Shown here one piece after another: positions 23,372 to 35,774 of a DNA stretch of 64,000 nucleotides. The notes under the pieces were generated by a model, which was not told where the DNA came from, made no database searches, and saw nothing but the letters and a program-made list of their open reading frames with translations. This stretch comes from Isoetes taiwanensis (taxonomy: Eukaryota > Streptophyta > Lycopodiopsida > Isoetales > Isoetaceae), in NCBI GenBank assembly GCA_021234155.1, contig JAJEKV010000008.1, positions 10,782,740 to 10,846,739 on the forward strand, given 5' to 3'. Numbering within the stretch: the stretch's first letter is position 1; every line of letters starts with the position of its first letter. The position numbers and the translations under genes were made by a program.

Positions 23372-24104
23372 GTCAGGCAGCAGTTGTTTTTTTTTTTTTT
23401 GAAGAACGTATTTTACTTCATATTATACACTCAAAATATTACAAAGTACTTCCAGAAGTAAGAAATGTCCCTGAAGCATCAATCACTTTTAGATGATCAC
23501 TCTATATTGGAATTTTAATACGATCAGGCCAATTGGAGATCTGAAAGCAATTATACAACTTCTTACGAATTTCTTGAAGCACCACCTGAGAAGAAATACG
23601 CTTATCATAAAAGACCTTTCTTCGCCTTCGCTTCCATACACTCCATATTAGCCAAGACTTTGCCATGTGAAACCCATCTACTGTGCTGGTTTCCTTGATG
23701 GGAAAAAATGTGTCTAGAAGTAAAATAATATTAAGATCCTATCAAGTTTTGGACCTCCAAGACTTTTGGCTGTTGCTAGGTCAACCTTTAGACCTTCAAT
23801 CTGACACACCTTAGGTTGGTGCATAATGGGAGAACACTGGGTTACACATGATCTTATATGAGATTGGAATGATGAGCGATGACAACCAAGGAAATAAAAG
23901 GAACCCAGCTGTAAGAGTGACAGTAACATAAGGCTCAGGTCTGAGAGCAACACATTGATTTTAAATGGTATATGAATGGAGACCTAGTCGGGTACAAAAA
24001 AACGCGAAAAAGCAAAGCAAAAAGCAAAGCAAAAGCAAACTTTTTCGGTTCACATTTCGGTTAGCTCCGGAATCAGAATTTTGGCGCCATAACTACCTCT
24101 GGCG

Positions 24105-25013
24105 ATGGCGATGAAGCTTTCTGACGAAGGAATGGTACCGCAGAAATGGATTAAATGGTTGGAGGATCAAATTATCGACGAGGATTGGGAATCGGCTCGG
24201 AATCATGGCTTCACCGACGGTAAAATTAAGAAATTTTATGTGAAGCCTCATTTAAAAGAACCGCTAGATTTTCTTATCTCGAGCTTTATCCTCATGGTCT
24301 CGGCTTAACAATGAGCTCAGGAAGAAATTTGCCTTTGCATTTACTTGGGAGAATTGTAGTCGAGCAGCTCTTAACCCGGACGAACACAAGATAAACTGGG
24401 TTTCATTTAAAGAACAAGTTGACAGGTACCCAAGGAAGCTAGTTAAGCTCGAACCAAAACATTCCCTGGCCGAAACAGCCTCTCCAGGCAGCAGCAGAAG
24501 AACCACACCAAATCCCACACCATTGAAGCCAAGTAATGCATCAGGTTTACTCTCGGGCAAGTCTTTGTTCCTTTGCTAAACAGAGGTAGCTTAATGTTTA
24601 ATGTTAGGGTCTTGGATGAAGAAGTGAATAGGTTGGAGGGTGAATTTGAATTGTGCAAGAAAGATCTGGCAGACATTGCAAGCAAGATCACCCTAAACAG
24701 ACATGTGAATGAGAGAGATATTGCCAGGATCGAAGCAAGCAGAGAAGACATAAGCAGGTTGCAGGCTGAGATCAATTTTTTGGAATCCAAAGTAGAAAAG
24801 TCTGATTCTGATAAGAAAAGAATTGAGGACTTGATGCAGGACTTGATGCAGGAGAAATTCTATTGCAGGAAATTAGAGAGCCTTATTGAAAAGGTGGATG
24901 ATCATCAAGTTGAGAAGAAGAATGAATTGGAAGCATTACATGGAGTGCTAGAAAGGGACCTGCTCAAATGGAAGAATTACAGGGCTAATTGCTATAACTT
25001 GAGTAGTGTAAAT
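24105..25013 (+). pseudogene. Coiled-coil protein remnant, family unknown
   Basis: From ATG at 24105 the frame reads MVPQKWIKWLEDQII and continues to about 24270. It then continues sensibly only in the next frame (SSWSRLNNELRKKF, then INWVSFKEQVDRYPRKLVKL, then a Ser/Thr/Pro-rich stretch), and from about 24560 in a third frame. The third part (RVLDEEVNRLEGEFEL to about 25000) is a strong heptad-rich coiled coil of roughly 130 residues. I do not recognise the family. Two frame changes imply either an unseen intron or a pseudogene. The 3' end runs into a duplicated 35-bp segment and then a transposase fragment on the other strand. Confidence 0.45.
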
Positions 25014-25048
25014 GCCTCCTGTATTCAGTTCAAGTTATTGCAAAGCAG

Positions 25049-25118
25049 GTTGCCATTGTGTTATGAAATACCATGTTCTGCAGGTTGCCATTGTGTTATG
25101 AAATACCATGTTCTACAA
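25049..25118 (+). repeat. 35-bp tandem duplication
   Basis: Two adjacent copies of TTGCCATTGTGTTATGAAAT plus 15 more bases start at 25049 and 25084. They mark the junction between the coiled-coil remnant and the minus-strand transposase fragment. Confidence 0.75.
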
Positions 25119-25965
25119 TAGTATTCTTTGGAAAGTTGGCTAAGCATTGCTTAAATTGCTTTGCCTGCCAATGTGCCGTGTAATTATGTGGAACAAATTG
25201 CACAAGTGTCTTGTTGGCATACTGAATAAACTCTTGTACTGGAGCAGACTTGTATGCTAATCTTGTGACTTTAGTTGGTTTTTTTCCTCCCCTCTTACGA
25301 ATTGAACTCTCCTTCAAATTACCAGGCTCTTGCTGCAATACAGCAGACAATTTGGTGATGTTAGGTCCTAAACAAGTTTCAGAAAAAGTAAATAACACTA
25401 AAACAAATTAATATACCTTCTCAAACTGTTTCCACTCAACAGAAATGTCTTTCATTGTCTTTTCCTTTGGATGATTGGCAAACTGAAAAGCTACAACGTT
25501 AGCTCATTTCCAAAATAGATATACATGAATGTTAAATGTACCTTTTCAAACCACAAGATTTACAAGCAACCATCGACAGAATGCTTGTGCCATTCTTCTA
25601 AGGGATCTTGCTTTTCACATACAAGTTCCCTCCACAACTCACTAGTAGACTTGTAAGTCATCAATTTAGCTTTGCATTCATCTCCTTCTCCACACACACC
25701 TTTGCAATTGCAGGGAACAATTTTCATGAACACCTCTAGGGTCCGTTCTTATTACATTGGGTGTTTGAAGAACAAATTCCAAATGGATGTGATACTGACA
25801 GCAGCAAGTTTCCCTCTCATGAAGTCTTCTAACAAATGAAGGCTTCAGCCTCTCAAATGTTTGTTGTGCAATGTTGATATGTGGATATTGTTGCTTGAAA
25901 GCCATATAGAACTGGAGCTGCAGACAACATGTAAAATTCATTTTGTAATGCATAAAGCAAAATCA
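25119..25965 (-). pseudogene. Truncated copy of the transposase-like family at 52.5-55.7 kb
   Basis: On the minus strand, in order: LKPSFVRRLHERETCCCQYH near 25820, a CKAK...STSELWRELV stretch near 25650, SVEWKQFEK before a GT donor near 25420, and FVPHNYTAHWQAKQFKQCL near 25180. Each block matches an exon of the gene at 52,561-55,690 in the same order (LKPLFVRRLKDRETCMCIYH, SVSELWRSTV, TIDWKNFEK, FIPHNYTARWQAEQFKNCL). The copy stops abruptly after FPKNTIV at about 25125 and lacks everything downstream. It is therefore a fragment, interrupted by frameshifts. Confidence 0.75.
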
Positions 25966-28539
25966 TGAAAGTACTGAAACAATGAAGCAAATCAATCATA
26001 ATAAGTAATTAATCAAAGATCTTTGGAGACATTGCGGAATGCAAATTTATAAAGCAATAGGGATTTCAAACAATGCACGGATAGCAAATTCATACATAAA
26101 ACATGTGAAGCATAAATTGTTCAACTTCAACATGAAAAGTTTTATCAAACACTACAAATTAACGGTGACGTAAACATTCCGGATATAAAAACACCGGGAG
26201 ACCTCAAGCAAATGGATTGGATGGTCAACTTTATTGCCATTTTACGTCTTAAACTTCCTCACATGTTTTTGTATGGAGAAACTCTTGTGTTTTCGGTCCG
26301 TAAACCTGCAGACAACCTTTTTCACTTCATCATGCGATTTAATCGGACCTTTTCTTCCTCAAAAACATAGACCGAGGGACCTGATTCCCTTTTCGCCATT
26401 ACTCTTCTTCTATAGGGCTGCACAAATAGATTTTCTAGGCACTTCAAGCAGCCCGGCTCTACCGCAGAATGATTAAGTTTATTCTCGTGGATGTAACCAT
26501 TTGTAAAGTTGACCTTTTGCTTTGCCGAGAATGTCAATCTTTCGGTTCGTTTGTGCAAATTTGCATAGTTTCCTTCACATTAGCAATCACTTTTTGCATC
26601 TAACCTTTGTCTCTCTTTTTTGTCTGCAACGCTTACTTGTAAAGGTACATTTGGTTTTATCTTTCTTACAAATCTGTCCACAATAGCGACCTTATCTAAA
26701 GCATTGGCATGTTTTGTCGATCCTCAAAATAATCATGCATATCCTTTGAAATCTCTGAATTCTTCTCACCGAGGCTTAATTCTTTGGAATTAGCGGCGCT
26801 TCCATCAATTCCCTTTTGCGTTTCCTTGATTCCCTCTTTCTGGCAGCATCAATTTCACGAAAAATCAGTCTCTTCTCATCTTCATCCATTCAAATTATGA
26901 ATATGAGAAACTCCAATCCGCTGATTCTCCACCGTAACCAAATTCTGAGAATGGCAAGAGAGACAGAGTTCCGCCAACCTGCCTCCTTCAATTTCGCAAT
27001 TACACTCCATCATTCCTCCCGCCAAAGCCAACCGTAACTGATTCCCCAATAATCGGACAGCCATGTCATCGATCCGTAGGAGTGATCGAGTTTGGGGGGA
27101 ATTCACAGTTCGCTGTGTGCTGAGAAGAACGAGCAAAGCAATTCGATAAAGCAAAAGCAAAGCAAAGCAAGCAGACGTCCGGACACTACTTTTTCAACCC
27201 CACGAGTGATTTTATACCCAACCACGGAACATTAAAGTAAAAGTTCACTTCATCACCTTATTAGGCAAGATGACAAACCTGTTATAAAGCACTCGCAATA
27301 GATTCTTGAAAGGATATGAGATAGAAAGCGCATCAAATCATTGGCATCAATCGATGGAAGTACTTCGATGTAGTCATCAACAGCCATCGCTGGTGTTCGA
27401 TGGTCATTGCTTGCTGATATGACTGCTGGAATTTAAAGTTCAGGTAGTCCTTCATCAACTTTTGCTAAGGACAGGAGAAGAAGAAATGGCTAAAGTTAAC
27501 AAAAATGACCAAAGTTAGCAGAAATTTGGGACATGTATTAGCTGCACCACATTATCCATGCACATACATTTTAACTCTGGAAACATGGCTAGAGATAGTA
27601 TGCACCCATAGAAAAAGGTAGAAAAACCTAGAAAGTCCACGCAAAATGTAAGTATTACCTACTAATATGTCATGAGCTTTTTTATATGACATCATGGAGA
27701 TCCCTGTCACCTCTAATTTGCAAGATAGATTTAATGCGGTTGAGTTTTACAACTCCACTCTCAAGATGTTCTTTTTCATAAAACGGACTTGAGGCCGGGC
27801 CGGATGCCACTTCTCATCCCCCGATCGGGTCAATTGTACCAACCTATCACCATACAACAGGATCAAATGGAATGATGTATAAGCCCCGACATCTCTAGAT
27901 GCTTCCATCTCTGCCTCGCCATGGAACTCATACGTTGTAAGTCTGTTCTTCGATGCTCAACTACAAATACTGTCCCTTAACCTTGAAATACATCATGTTG
28001 TTGATTTTCTACAACTGTCAGTTTCAGCAAAGCCATCACTATTTGCAACTGCAAAGGGAACTGCTCAAATGCGTCTTTCACGTTGAAGTAAAAAAATTGC
28101 ATGTTCTACACCTAAGGAATCCCCGAGCCATTACACCTAGAAGCACGCTTTATGCCATAAAAACTTCTAGAAAACTTGCATACTAGATGATCCGGCCCTA
28201 ATAAACCCTTAAGATGTAATAGATGCACTTCTTCTAACGCCAAAAGATAGTGAGTTGGGTTCTCCTATAGACCTGAACCGGACTCTGTTTTCTGCTGTGA
28301 CATTTTAGAGATGCCAGTTACTGGATTTTTACCAGAAGATCAACACAAGTACAATAAAAATTGGGGGATCTGCCATTATTTACCATCATAGCATGTGCTT
28401 CCACCTTCTGCCTCTGTTTCATCTGCCAAAACCGTCGTCTGCTTGAAAAAACCTGCAATGCAAAAACACAGAGGAGAGGAGACAAATCCTTGCACTGACC
28501 TCTGCCATTTTTGCATAACCCAACAAGGTCCACCCTTGT
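25966..28539. other. Interior of the 5.4-kb insertion, no recognised gene
   Basis: Short open stretches occur on both strands (for example minus 26322-26558 and 26882-27160), but none has a recognisable domain. AAAGCAAAGCAAAGC-like sequence lies near 27150. Confidence 0.4.
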
Positions 28540-28752
28540 TTGCATTCCACAATGCCCTGAAGGCTCTCTGCTTCTGTTCCGGAATGAACACCGCCCTAAT
28601 CCGCCATACCCTAACGGATCTTGCTGGCCCATACTAGGCACGGCTTGGGGCATCAAATCCAACATTTCAGGGGCATTTTCACTATATGCTATCACCTTAA
28701 AACTACCCTCCTCCACAGCCAACATACAGTCCAATGGTTGAATCAATCCAAT
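28540..28752 (-). pseudogene. Phytochrome N-terminal PAS-domain fragment
   Basis: The minus-strand frame from 28752 reads [31 protein letters not shown] and [10 protein letters not shown]. This is the start of the phytochrome PAS domain, whose usual form is G-LIQPFGCMLAVEE followed by [12 protein letters not shown] and AVPSMGQQ. After about 28603 the similarity seems to continue in another frame ([16 protein letters not shown], placed like the RTLFTP segment) and then fades. The chromophore-binding GAF domain, PHY domain and kinase-like region are absent. It is a broken, out-of-context fragment inside a transposon insertion and cannot act as a photoreceptor. Confidence 0.75.
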
Positions 28753-28819
28753 AGAAACTTTGAATAGTATGGCACAAACTGCTGAAGCAAGCATCCGGCC
28801 GCATCATCCTGTGCACTAA

Positions 28820-28880
28820 AGCACCAACGCTTCCACTCCAAATCTGTTTCCACTCCCACTCCAAATCTGTTTCCACTCTG
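28820..28880 (+). repeat. Short direct repeat
   Basis: CCACTCCAAATCTGTTTCCA occurs twice in tandem with a spacing of about 22 bp, beside the phytochrome fragment. Confidence 0.6.
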
Positions 28881-29472
28881 ATCACAAAGAACATTAATTT
28901 TTTTGCAAGAATGCCCCTGAAATGCTATCCACTAGGCTTGCATGTTCAGCCCCTAAAATAAAAAGAGGGCTTTTGTTGTGAGCCCTTGGATATTGGACCA
29001 TGGAAAAAAAAAAGCTAAATCAACGACTAAGAAATGGTGCACTCTATGTACACATTAGTACATCCATTTGAATACGTCATGAAATCTTAGGAAAACCTTT
29101 GTGAAAAGCGTACAAAAACACAAACAAAACCCCCTGTTATTATGCTACATATTAGAAGCAGTCCACTGATTTGGATAAATACCCAAAAGAAAGTGCTGAC
29201 TATCCAAAGATACTCCAAAAAGAGAATGCAGCCAGGACCTAAGACTACTCAGCTCTGCACACAAATATAAACAGTGCTCCAATGTTTCAATGCACCGCTC
29301 ACACATTGGGCAAAGTGGGCTTACTCCTAGCTTAAAGCGATGAACCATCTCATTAACTCTCAAAGAGCGATGAATCACCTGCCAAAGTAGAACATTTACC
29401 TTTGGAGGATTATATTTAGACCAAACAAGGTTCCAGGTGGATTGCAGCAGTTCAAGGTCAGGCAGCAGTTGT

Positions 29473-32078
29473 TGTGGGCAAATCATTTGATAAGCCCATC
29501 CTTCTTAGCATTTATTAAGAGATCACACCTTGCAATCTTGTTGTATAAAGACAACCACCATGCATTCATGAGGCATTTTGCATGCCATCTTGGTACTGTT
29601 GCAAAACATAGATTCAGTCTTAATTAAACAGGTCATCTTATTGACACATTTCTAGGCAAGAACAAGGTCCCTGCTGTCATAGTCCACAAATGCTTTACCG
29701 TGCACATAGTGGATCATGATTGTATTTAGAAACGAATCATGACACTATAAACTTACCCTTAGGGAATACATCTCTCTCTCTCTCTCCTATAAGCATCGGA
29801 TCTCCATCCTTGTCTCATACATTCGAATATAATTAGAGCCATAAGCAAAGTTCAGCTTTTCTATTTCATTTGTTGCCCTATAAAAAAACATAAGAAAGAC
29901 GTTATAGTCATAGTGTCACTAAAATAATTAAGAAACAATAGAATGCGTTGAGCATGCCATCTATGGAACATCTCTTCCAGCCGTCCATACAGCTTATTCT
30001 GAACTTTCAAGTTCACCTAACAGCTCCATCAACATACACTTTAACAAAGAAAAAAATGGTTGAGAAGAGCAGTTGATGCAGCTGTAGAACTCCAGTCCGG
30101 AATTCCGTTGCATGCATTGCGCTTCATGCATTTTTGAAGGACTTTTTACTGGCCATCCCATTGGTGCTGTGTTGCAAAGACATGCAAGATTATTTCAACT
30201 TCTAATAAAAAAACAAGGAGCAACTGAGACACCATTCTATGCAAGGAATGCAACAGAAACATCATGACTAACATCAGTTTAGATATGATCATACATTTTC
30301 TTTACACTACAGATTCCAGAATTGTGTATAAAGACATCAAAAGTTTTAGCATAAATTAAAAGAAGCATCATGAGAAACTGCGATTTCACAGAGTTCTTTA
30401 TTCTATTTTTCATAATGGTAGAATAACAAGACAATACCCAAGAGGAGTTTTCGAACATTTCTCACGTTTATAACTAGGCTGTGGGAGTTTTGATTGAGCT
30501 TCGTGTTGTTTGAAGCTATACTCGAAACCTTGCTCTGCTCCTGCATGTGCCCCAAAGACGAGCATTCCAACCAAATGCACATACCGGTGGTCGATGAGGA
30601 TCCGCCATTGCATAGAGATTGTCCAAGCCTAACTCCGACGCATAAAACCTAACCTAACCCTAGAATCCTGTCTTTAAAAAAATGCATTGCCGCATTTTTC
30701 CCACGTTTTTTTTTTCCTTAATCTTTTGAAACATTATGTTTTTTCTGAACATGCATAATTGTTTTAGGAGGATGATATTGAGATATTCTCCTTATGATTC
30801 CTTAAAAGTACGACACCTATGGTGTTTAAGGCAAAAAAAATAACTAGATTGAGGCAAGGAAAAACAGAGGTTGAAAAAAATTAACCGGTGTTGCCACGTT
30901 ATCGTGTCTGAAAGCATTTGCTGGCGAATTGTAGAGGTGATTGTGGCACTTAGTTAGTCTTAGTTGAGACAGATGCAGATTTGAAACATTTAGCCATGAA
31001 AGATATTGAGAGGATAATGCGGGTATGCACTATTGGTACAAAATTATACAAATTCCCCGAGTCAAATGTGAGAGTTTGTGTGAATACCTGTCAATGTCAT
31101 TGCAAATAATACGCACATGTATACATGATCTATGACTCCATATGGAAGGGCGCATGCAATGAAGTTGTCTTGATCATCAATAATGTAAAGATGGCCTTTA
31201 TATTCGATCCTTAAAGATGTATGGTGGCATGGAATCTGGGGAGCAGATTCCAGGAGCCCCGCAACTGGCAAAATCTGGGAGTGGGTCTGGAATTGCGACC
31301 CAGTTCCAGGCCGCCACAATATGGAAACTGGGTCGGACTTACCTGCTGATCACCGGCACACGACTGCTTGAGCGGAATTGTTGAGCCCTTTTCCATTCCG
31401 GAGGCGGAACAAGAAACCCAATTGCAATGTTGTCATTTTCTATGTATCTATCTATCTTATAATGTCTTATACAACTTGTGGCGCAACTCCAAAATCAAAT
31501 GTTGAGCAAATGTTCTACACCTTGAACTTTTTTTGTATGTCGTACCTTTTAAACAAGCCATAATACATGCAATAAATGGTTTCTTGCCATCTAGTTGTCT
31601 TAATTGGTTGCCTAGATAACCCAATTTTTATTTTAGAAAAATGGTGTAATGCATGAATTCTTATCTCATTATGTTTGAAGAAGCTTTTATTTTGAAGGAT
31701 AATCCCTCTCATTCTCATTCTCATTCTCTTTTTAATTCTTGAAGAGAGTAAATAAAATCCTTCTTGAAGATATAAATCTTGTCTAAAGTGTGGACCTTTT
31801 CGAGGTCCCATAAGCCAATTTGGTTTTCAAGTACATTAAATCCAATTATTTCAAATTTTTAAAAACATCCACTTAATATTGTAATGCTATACATGAAACA
31901 AGATGAATGTATGGATAGTCCTCTTTTTGGACACTCTAAGTATAGAAACCAAAAGATAATTCAATCAGGGACTACTTATTATTCATTCCACCTATACCAT
32001 ATAATAAATCAATTATTTTAGCAAATCCATGCATCAACAAAGAACCGTGTCATATTCATTAATTAATAGATGGGCACA
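29473..32078. other. CACTA-like element interior, no recognised gene
   Basis: Contains a (CT)n microsatellite near 29770. A minus-strand open stretch at 30410-30613 (67 codons, GMLVFGAHAGAEQGFEY) could be an exon of an unidentified captured gene. No domain is recognised. Confidence 0.35.
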
Positions 32079-34425
32079 ATAGAAGGAAGGAAGGAAGGAA
32101 GTTTATTTTAACGTCCACGGAGGCCAGAGGCCTATGAGACGGTACATGCAGAGAAAAGGCAAAGAAGCCAAAAACCCCAACACCAAAAACAAACAATGTA
32201 ACTGTACAGTAGAACCCTACTACCGGGATGAAAAAACCCCCACTTGGGAGGAAAACCCTAACAAGTAGGCTCTCAAATACCATGCCCCGAAGAGCAAGTC
32301 CGACGGCCGAAATCGGCAGGATGTAAGCTCCCAACAAGGCTACCATAGGTGATGCGAGTAATCGATGTAGCGGTGTGTGTCGAGCATCTAAGATCGGTGT
32401 GCACCGCTGGGACACGGGCATAGGCCGGGTAATCGGCTGGAGGGCATGGTGCTCATCCTCTATCACGTGCATCTCACAACACTGACATATCCTCTCCTCC
32501 CTGGGGATCCCGTGCCCGCCATTCACCCCCCAGCGACCTGTTTCAATTCTGAGGTAATGGGAACCCGTCCTTATGGCAGCAATAGCTCTCCGTTTCTTCA
32601 CAGAGATGTGTGCTTTCTGGCACCGATGGGGTCCATGCTCAAGGCGGGATTAACTCGAGCGTGATAGTGCTCGTCTTGGGCTTTGCAAGAGTAGAGGCAT
32701 CCCACTGTGGTGGCAGCATAGCCCGCATCCAATTGCCCATTCTCACGCGATCGGGACCGCCCGGTGCCACCATCATTTGGTAATCCATAGACCACCTCCT
32801 AAACCATCCCTTACAGTGCTCGTGCCATACCCTCTTGAGCCGCTGAGGGCCCTGCGTTAACAACACGGCCTGTGGGGGCAAGCGATGCTCATCCATCCCA
32901 TCCACCTTATGGAAGCACTTAAGATGCCCTCTCGCGAGATAGCGTATCGTGTAAAGGCCGTAACCCCGCCTCATACAACAAAAATCGATACGGCACGGTG
33001 TCCTTCACTCCCAAGCTATATGTCAAGAAAGCTCGCACCCTTTCCAACCTATCCCACGTGTTTTTTTGCTAATCATTGGCCCCAAACCTCTACCCCATAT
33101 AGCAAAGACCGCTCGACCAAAGCCCTAAAGAGGTGTGCTCTCCTCCCGATCCACAGAGATCTATCCGCAACAGCGTTTTTGCCTTCGCATATAAAGCCTT
33201 CCAAACTGCACTAGCTCTCCTCTCCACACACAAAGATGTTAGTAGTGAAATCAATTCCCGGATACTTGAAGCTCCTCACCATCTCCACTTCACGCCCCCG
33301 TAATATAACTCAGGGATAGGGTGTTGCGAGGGACAGGATCGGAGAAGCTTAGTTTTGTGCAAGTTCACTTTGTCATTCCGTTGCCCCACGTAACCCACCG
33401 AGGGCATCCAAATCTTGCCTGCATACCGCTGGCCGTATGGGCTAGCAAAGCTACATCATCCGCGATATAGTAATCGGCTCACGAGGTCGCCTCGCCTAAT
33501 TGCACCCCGGCTCCCCATGGTGCCGCATCCACGTCTCCAAGCTATCAATGTACAACCCAAAAGCGTTGGAGACAATGGGCAGCCCCGCTTAACTCCCATA
33601 GTGCTAGCTACCCGCCGATCTTCATAAGGCGGTGCAAAGATAAATCCCATCATAAAGCTGGTGCACCACATTCGCAACTCCTCGTGGAACTCGCAATTCT
33701 TGCAACCTACGCCACAAAGATGTCTCGGGGCGGTATCATATGCGATCTTAAAATCTACAAAGCGGCAATACAAGTCCGTCACAGCATTCCGGCTTGCCTC
33801 CATCAATACTCTCAAAGTGAAGATATGGCCTGGCCGTGGAGTGAGCCGGGCTTAAAGCCCGCCCGCCAATTGCCCCCACCCCCCGCCTCCTCGGCCCACT
33901 TAGTGAGTTTCTTCTCCACCACCCCCGCGGGAGCTTTGCAAACAATGAAGCTTACCATAATCATCCGTGGTAATTGGGCTCATCCAGATATTACCCGGCT
34001 TTATGCACGGGAACCACCTTACTAACCATCCACTCGAGGGAGCCCCTCGCATTTCGAGCTTGGTTAATGATCACCGCCGGGGGCCCTACCACAGATGGGC
34101 CACCCCATTTTCAACGGCTTCCGCCTGCCCCCTGTAAATCCTTTGCCTTGCCATTCGCCGGATGCCCGAGACCCTCCCGGACATCCTCCCGTGTGAGCTG
34201 CAAGCACCTCTCCTACCTCGATCCGGGACCACGGCATTAGCTCACGGGGGTCATATAACTCCCCGCAAGCGGTGCATCCATTGCTCCACACTTACATTAC
34301 CGACCACCGGTACGGTATAACACCTTACGCCAAAAAGCTTTTGGCTCTGCCATGAGCATGTCAAACAGGCGCTCCTGGGTTTCTGCCATGTATCTCCCCT
34401 TCTTGGCTTTTAGGCAATAGAACTA
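32079..34425 (-). pseudogene. LINE reverse-transcriptase pseudogene with microsatellite tail
   Basis: Minus-strand fragments run in LINE order. Near 34150-34200 is the region before the RT core (EDVREGLGH, then ANGKAKDLQG). At 33815-33456 is the RT core, with VDFKIAYDTAPR and GVKRGCPLSPTLLG. C-terminal sequences follow at 32974-32639, and near 32500 a zinc-binding end (RICQCCEMHVIEDEHH). The 3' end carries GGCCTCCGTGGACGTTAAAA followed by a (TTCC)n tail at 32080-32100. Many stops and frame changes show it is dead. The region is noticeably more GC-rich than its surroundings. Confidence 0.8.
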
Positions 34426-34429
34426 GCCC

Positions 34430-34725
34430 CCAAATTATATATCATGATTCACAAAGTGATTTTACCAAACCATTACTAGCTTTATTGAATTATCATAACA
34501 TGCATGAAACTATCACATAAACCATCACTAGTTTTAACAAGCCATTATAATATTAAAAAACAACATTAATAACCATATGACGAACCACTACCGTTTTCAA
34601 CAAACCACTATGACATGTGGTTTTCTTCTATCAAATAAATTCGTGCATAAGAAACTACATATATCATGGTTTTAGTATGAATTAATACTGGTTAATTATA
34701 ATAGTTTATTTTTGGAGGCCTTGTG
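34430..34725 (-). repeat. Right subterminal repeat region of the CACTA-like element
   Basis: AAACCATTACTAG, AAACCATCACTAG, ACGAACCACTACC and AAACCACTATGAC recur every 25-45 bp up to the terminal inverted repeat. They match the motif seen at the left end. Confidence 0.6.
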
Positions 34726-34728
34726 CTG

Positions 34729-35754
34729 GTACCTGCAGCCAACCAACGCAACATTAGCAAGATTTTGGTAATGAGTGAGGGGCCAAAAGGTACATTAGGT
34801 TTCTTAGCTCTTCGCTGGTCATCTATTGTCACCTTTTTCCCTCAAATTCATTCCAAGCAATAAAATATGAATATAAGACCCAATAAACAATAAAGATAAC
34901 CGAAATACAGTTCTGAATCCTATGTATTGATGTTAAAATTCAGGCAATATCTAATGCATCACTGGATTACAAAGGACATAACTATTAAACCTGTAATATG
35001 ATCAGATCTTAACAGTTTGTATGCAGAGTCAAGCATTAATATATCCAAATCAAACTCAAGTATTGATTGATCCAAAATCAACTAGGTTTATTGTAAAATC
35101 TGTAAGAGTAGATTAGGGACCAGCACACGCTAAATAATGTGTTAAAATCCTAAACGCATGGCATTATCAGATCTGAGAGTCATCGGGTTCAAACTCATTG
35201 TCCCCTTCTTGTGTATCTGGGACAGTATTTCTGAAGCTGGAACTACCCTGCTTTCCAGTGTCACGACTCTACCTTCCAACATAATTTTGCTTGTGAGCAT
35301 CATTGCTCTGATGGTTAATCCAGGGACGCTTAATCCCAGTGTTCCTCCCGGCCTCCATGACTATGTTATCAGACCTGTTATCCTCAATACAAGCTTGGAA
35401 TTCCGCTTCAAGCCCCCAAGTCAGGGAAATGGCCATCAAGAGGCTGAACAGTCATGACTTTCAGATTATTCTCAGCCCACACAAGGAGATCCAATGTCTA
35501 ATCAAGGAAGATATACAAAACATTATGGCTTGTATTGGCTGTGAATTAGAAAGATTGCCATACCTACTCGAAGTGTATAAGGCCCATAAGAGTGACTATA
35601 GGTGGATTACTAACGCCCACAATACAATTTACACTGAGATATCAGAAATTATCACTTCTCAGAGCACCATCTGTGCATGACTTGGCATTATACATACTTG
35701 AGGTTCTAGATAAACGTCTGCAATTACTGAGCCCCCAGTAGTCATTATCTCTGT
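34729..35754. other. Flank of the CACTA-like element, no recognised gene
   Basis: Overlapping plus-strand open stretches at 35158-35457 and 35339-35680 have no recognisable domain. They may belong to the retroelement whose 3' end follows. Confidence 0.3.
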
Positions 35755-35774
35755 TTGTCTAGTATCATCATTAC

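Larger units (their letters stand above)
23734..29148. mobile_element. 5.4-kb insertion inside the LINE, type unknown, with gene fragments
   Basis: ATATTA occurs at 23728-23733 and 29149-29154 exactly at the break in the LINE frame, so it is likely a 5-6-bp target duplication. I see no terminal inverted repeat, no LTR, and no TC...CTRR Helitron ends. The insert carries a coiled-coil gene remnant, a transposase-like fragment and a phytochrome fragment, as in a gene-capturing element. AAAGCAAAGC phrases recur near 24005-24035 and 27145-27170. Confidence 0.5.
23372..29472 (-). mobile_element. L1-type LINE, 5'-truncated, split by a later insertion
   Basis: Identical 16-bp copies GTCAGGCAGCAGTTGT lie at 23372-23387 and 29457-29472. 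The left copy runs into a T14 tract (the minus-strand poly-A tail), and the right copy abuts the truncated 5' end. The LINE sequence is in two pieces, 29456-29149 and 23733-23388, together about 650 bp. The first encodes a reverse-transcriptase zinc-binding region (zf-RVT) with PPKVNVLLW, CPMCERC and LEHCLYLC. The second encodes the usual W..W.RR tail (SWLIWSVWKRRRRKVF). The reading frame runs from one piece to the other once the insert at 23734-29148 and one ATATTA copy are set aside. The copy is far too short to be active. Confidence 0.8.
22471..34725. mobile_element. CACTA-like transposon, 12.3 kb, non-autonomous, nested cargo
   Basis: The left end is CACAAGGCCCCCAAAAAATA; the right end, complemented, is CACAAGGCCTCCAAAAATA. 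Both are flanked by CTG (22468-22470 and 34726-34728), the 3-bp target duplication expected of the CACTA superfamily, although the ends read CACAA rather than CACTA. The terminal 300 bp on each side are rich in AACCATYA/TAGTGGTT motifs, which resemble CACTA subterminal transposase-binding repeats. No CACTA transposase was recognised inside. The interior holds an L1-type LINE copy, a 5.4-kb insertion with gene fragments, and an older LINE pseudogene. Confidence 0.75.
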
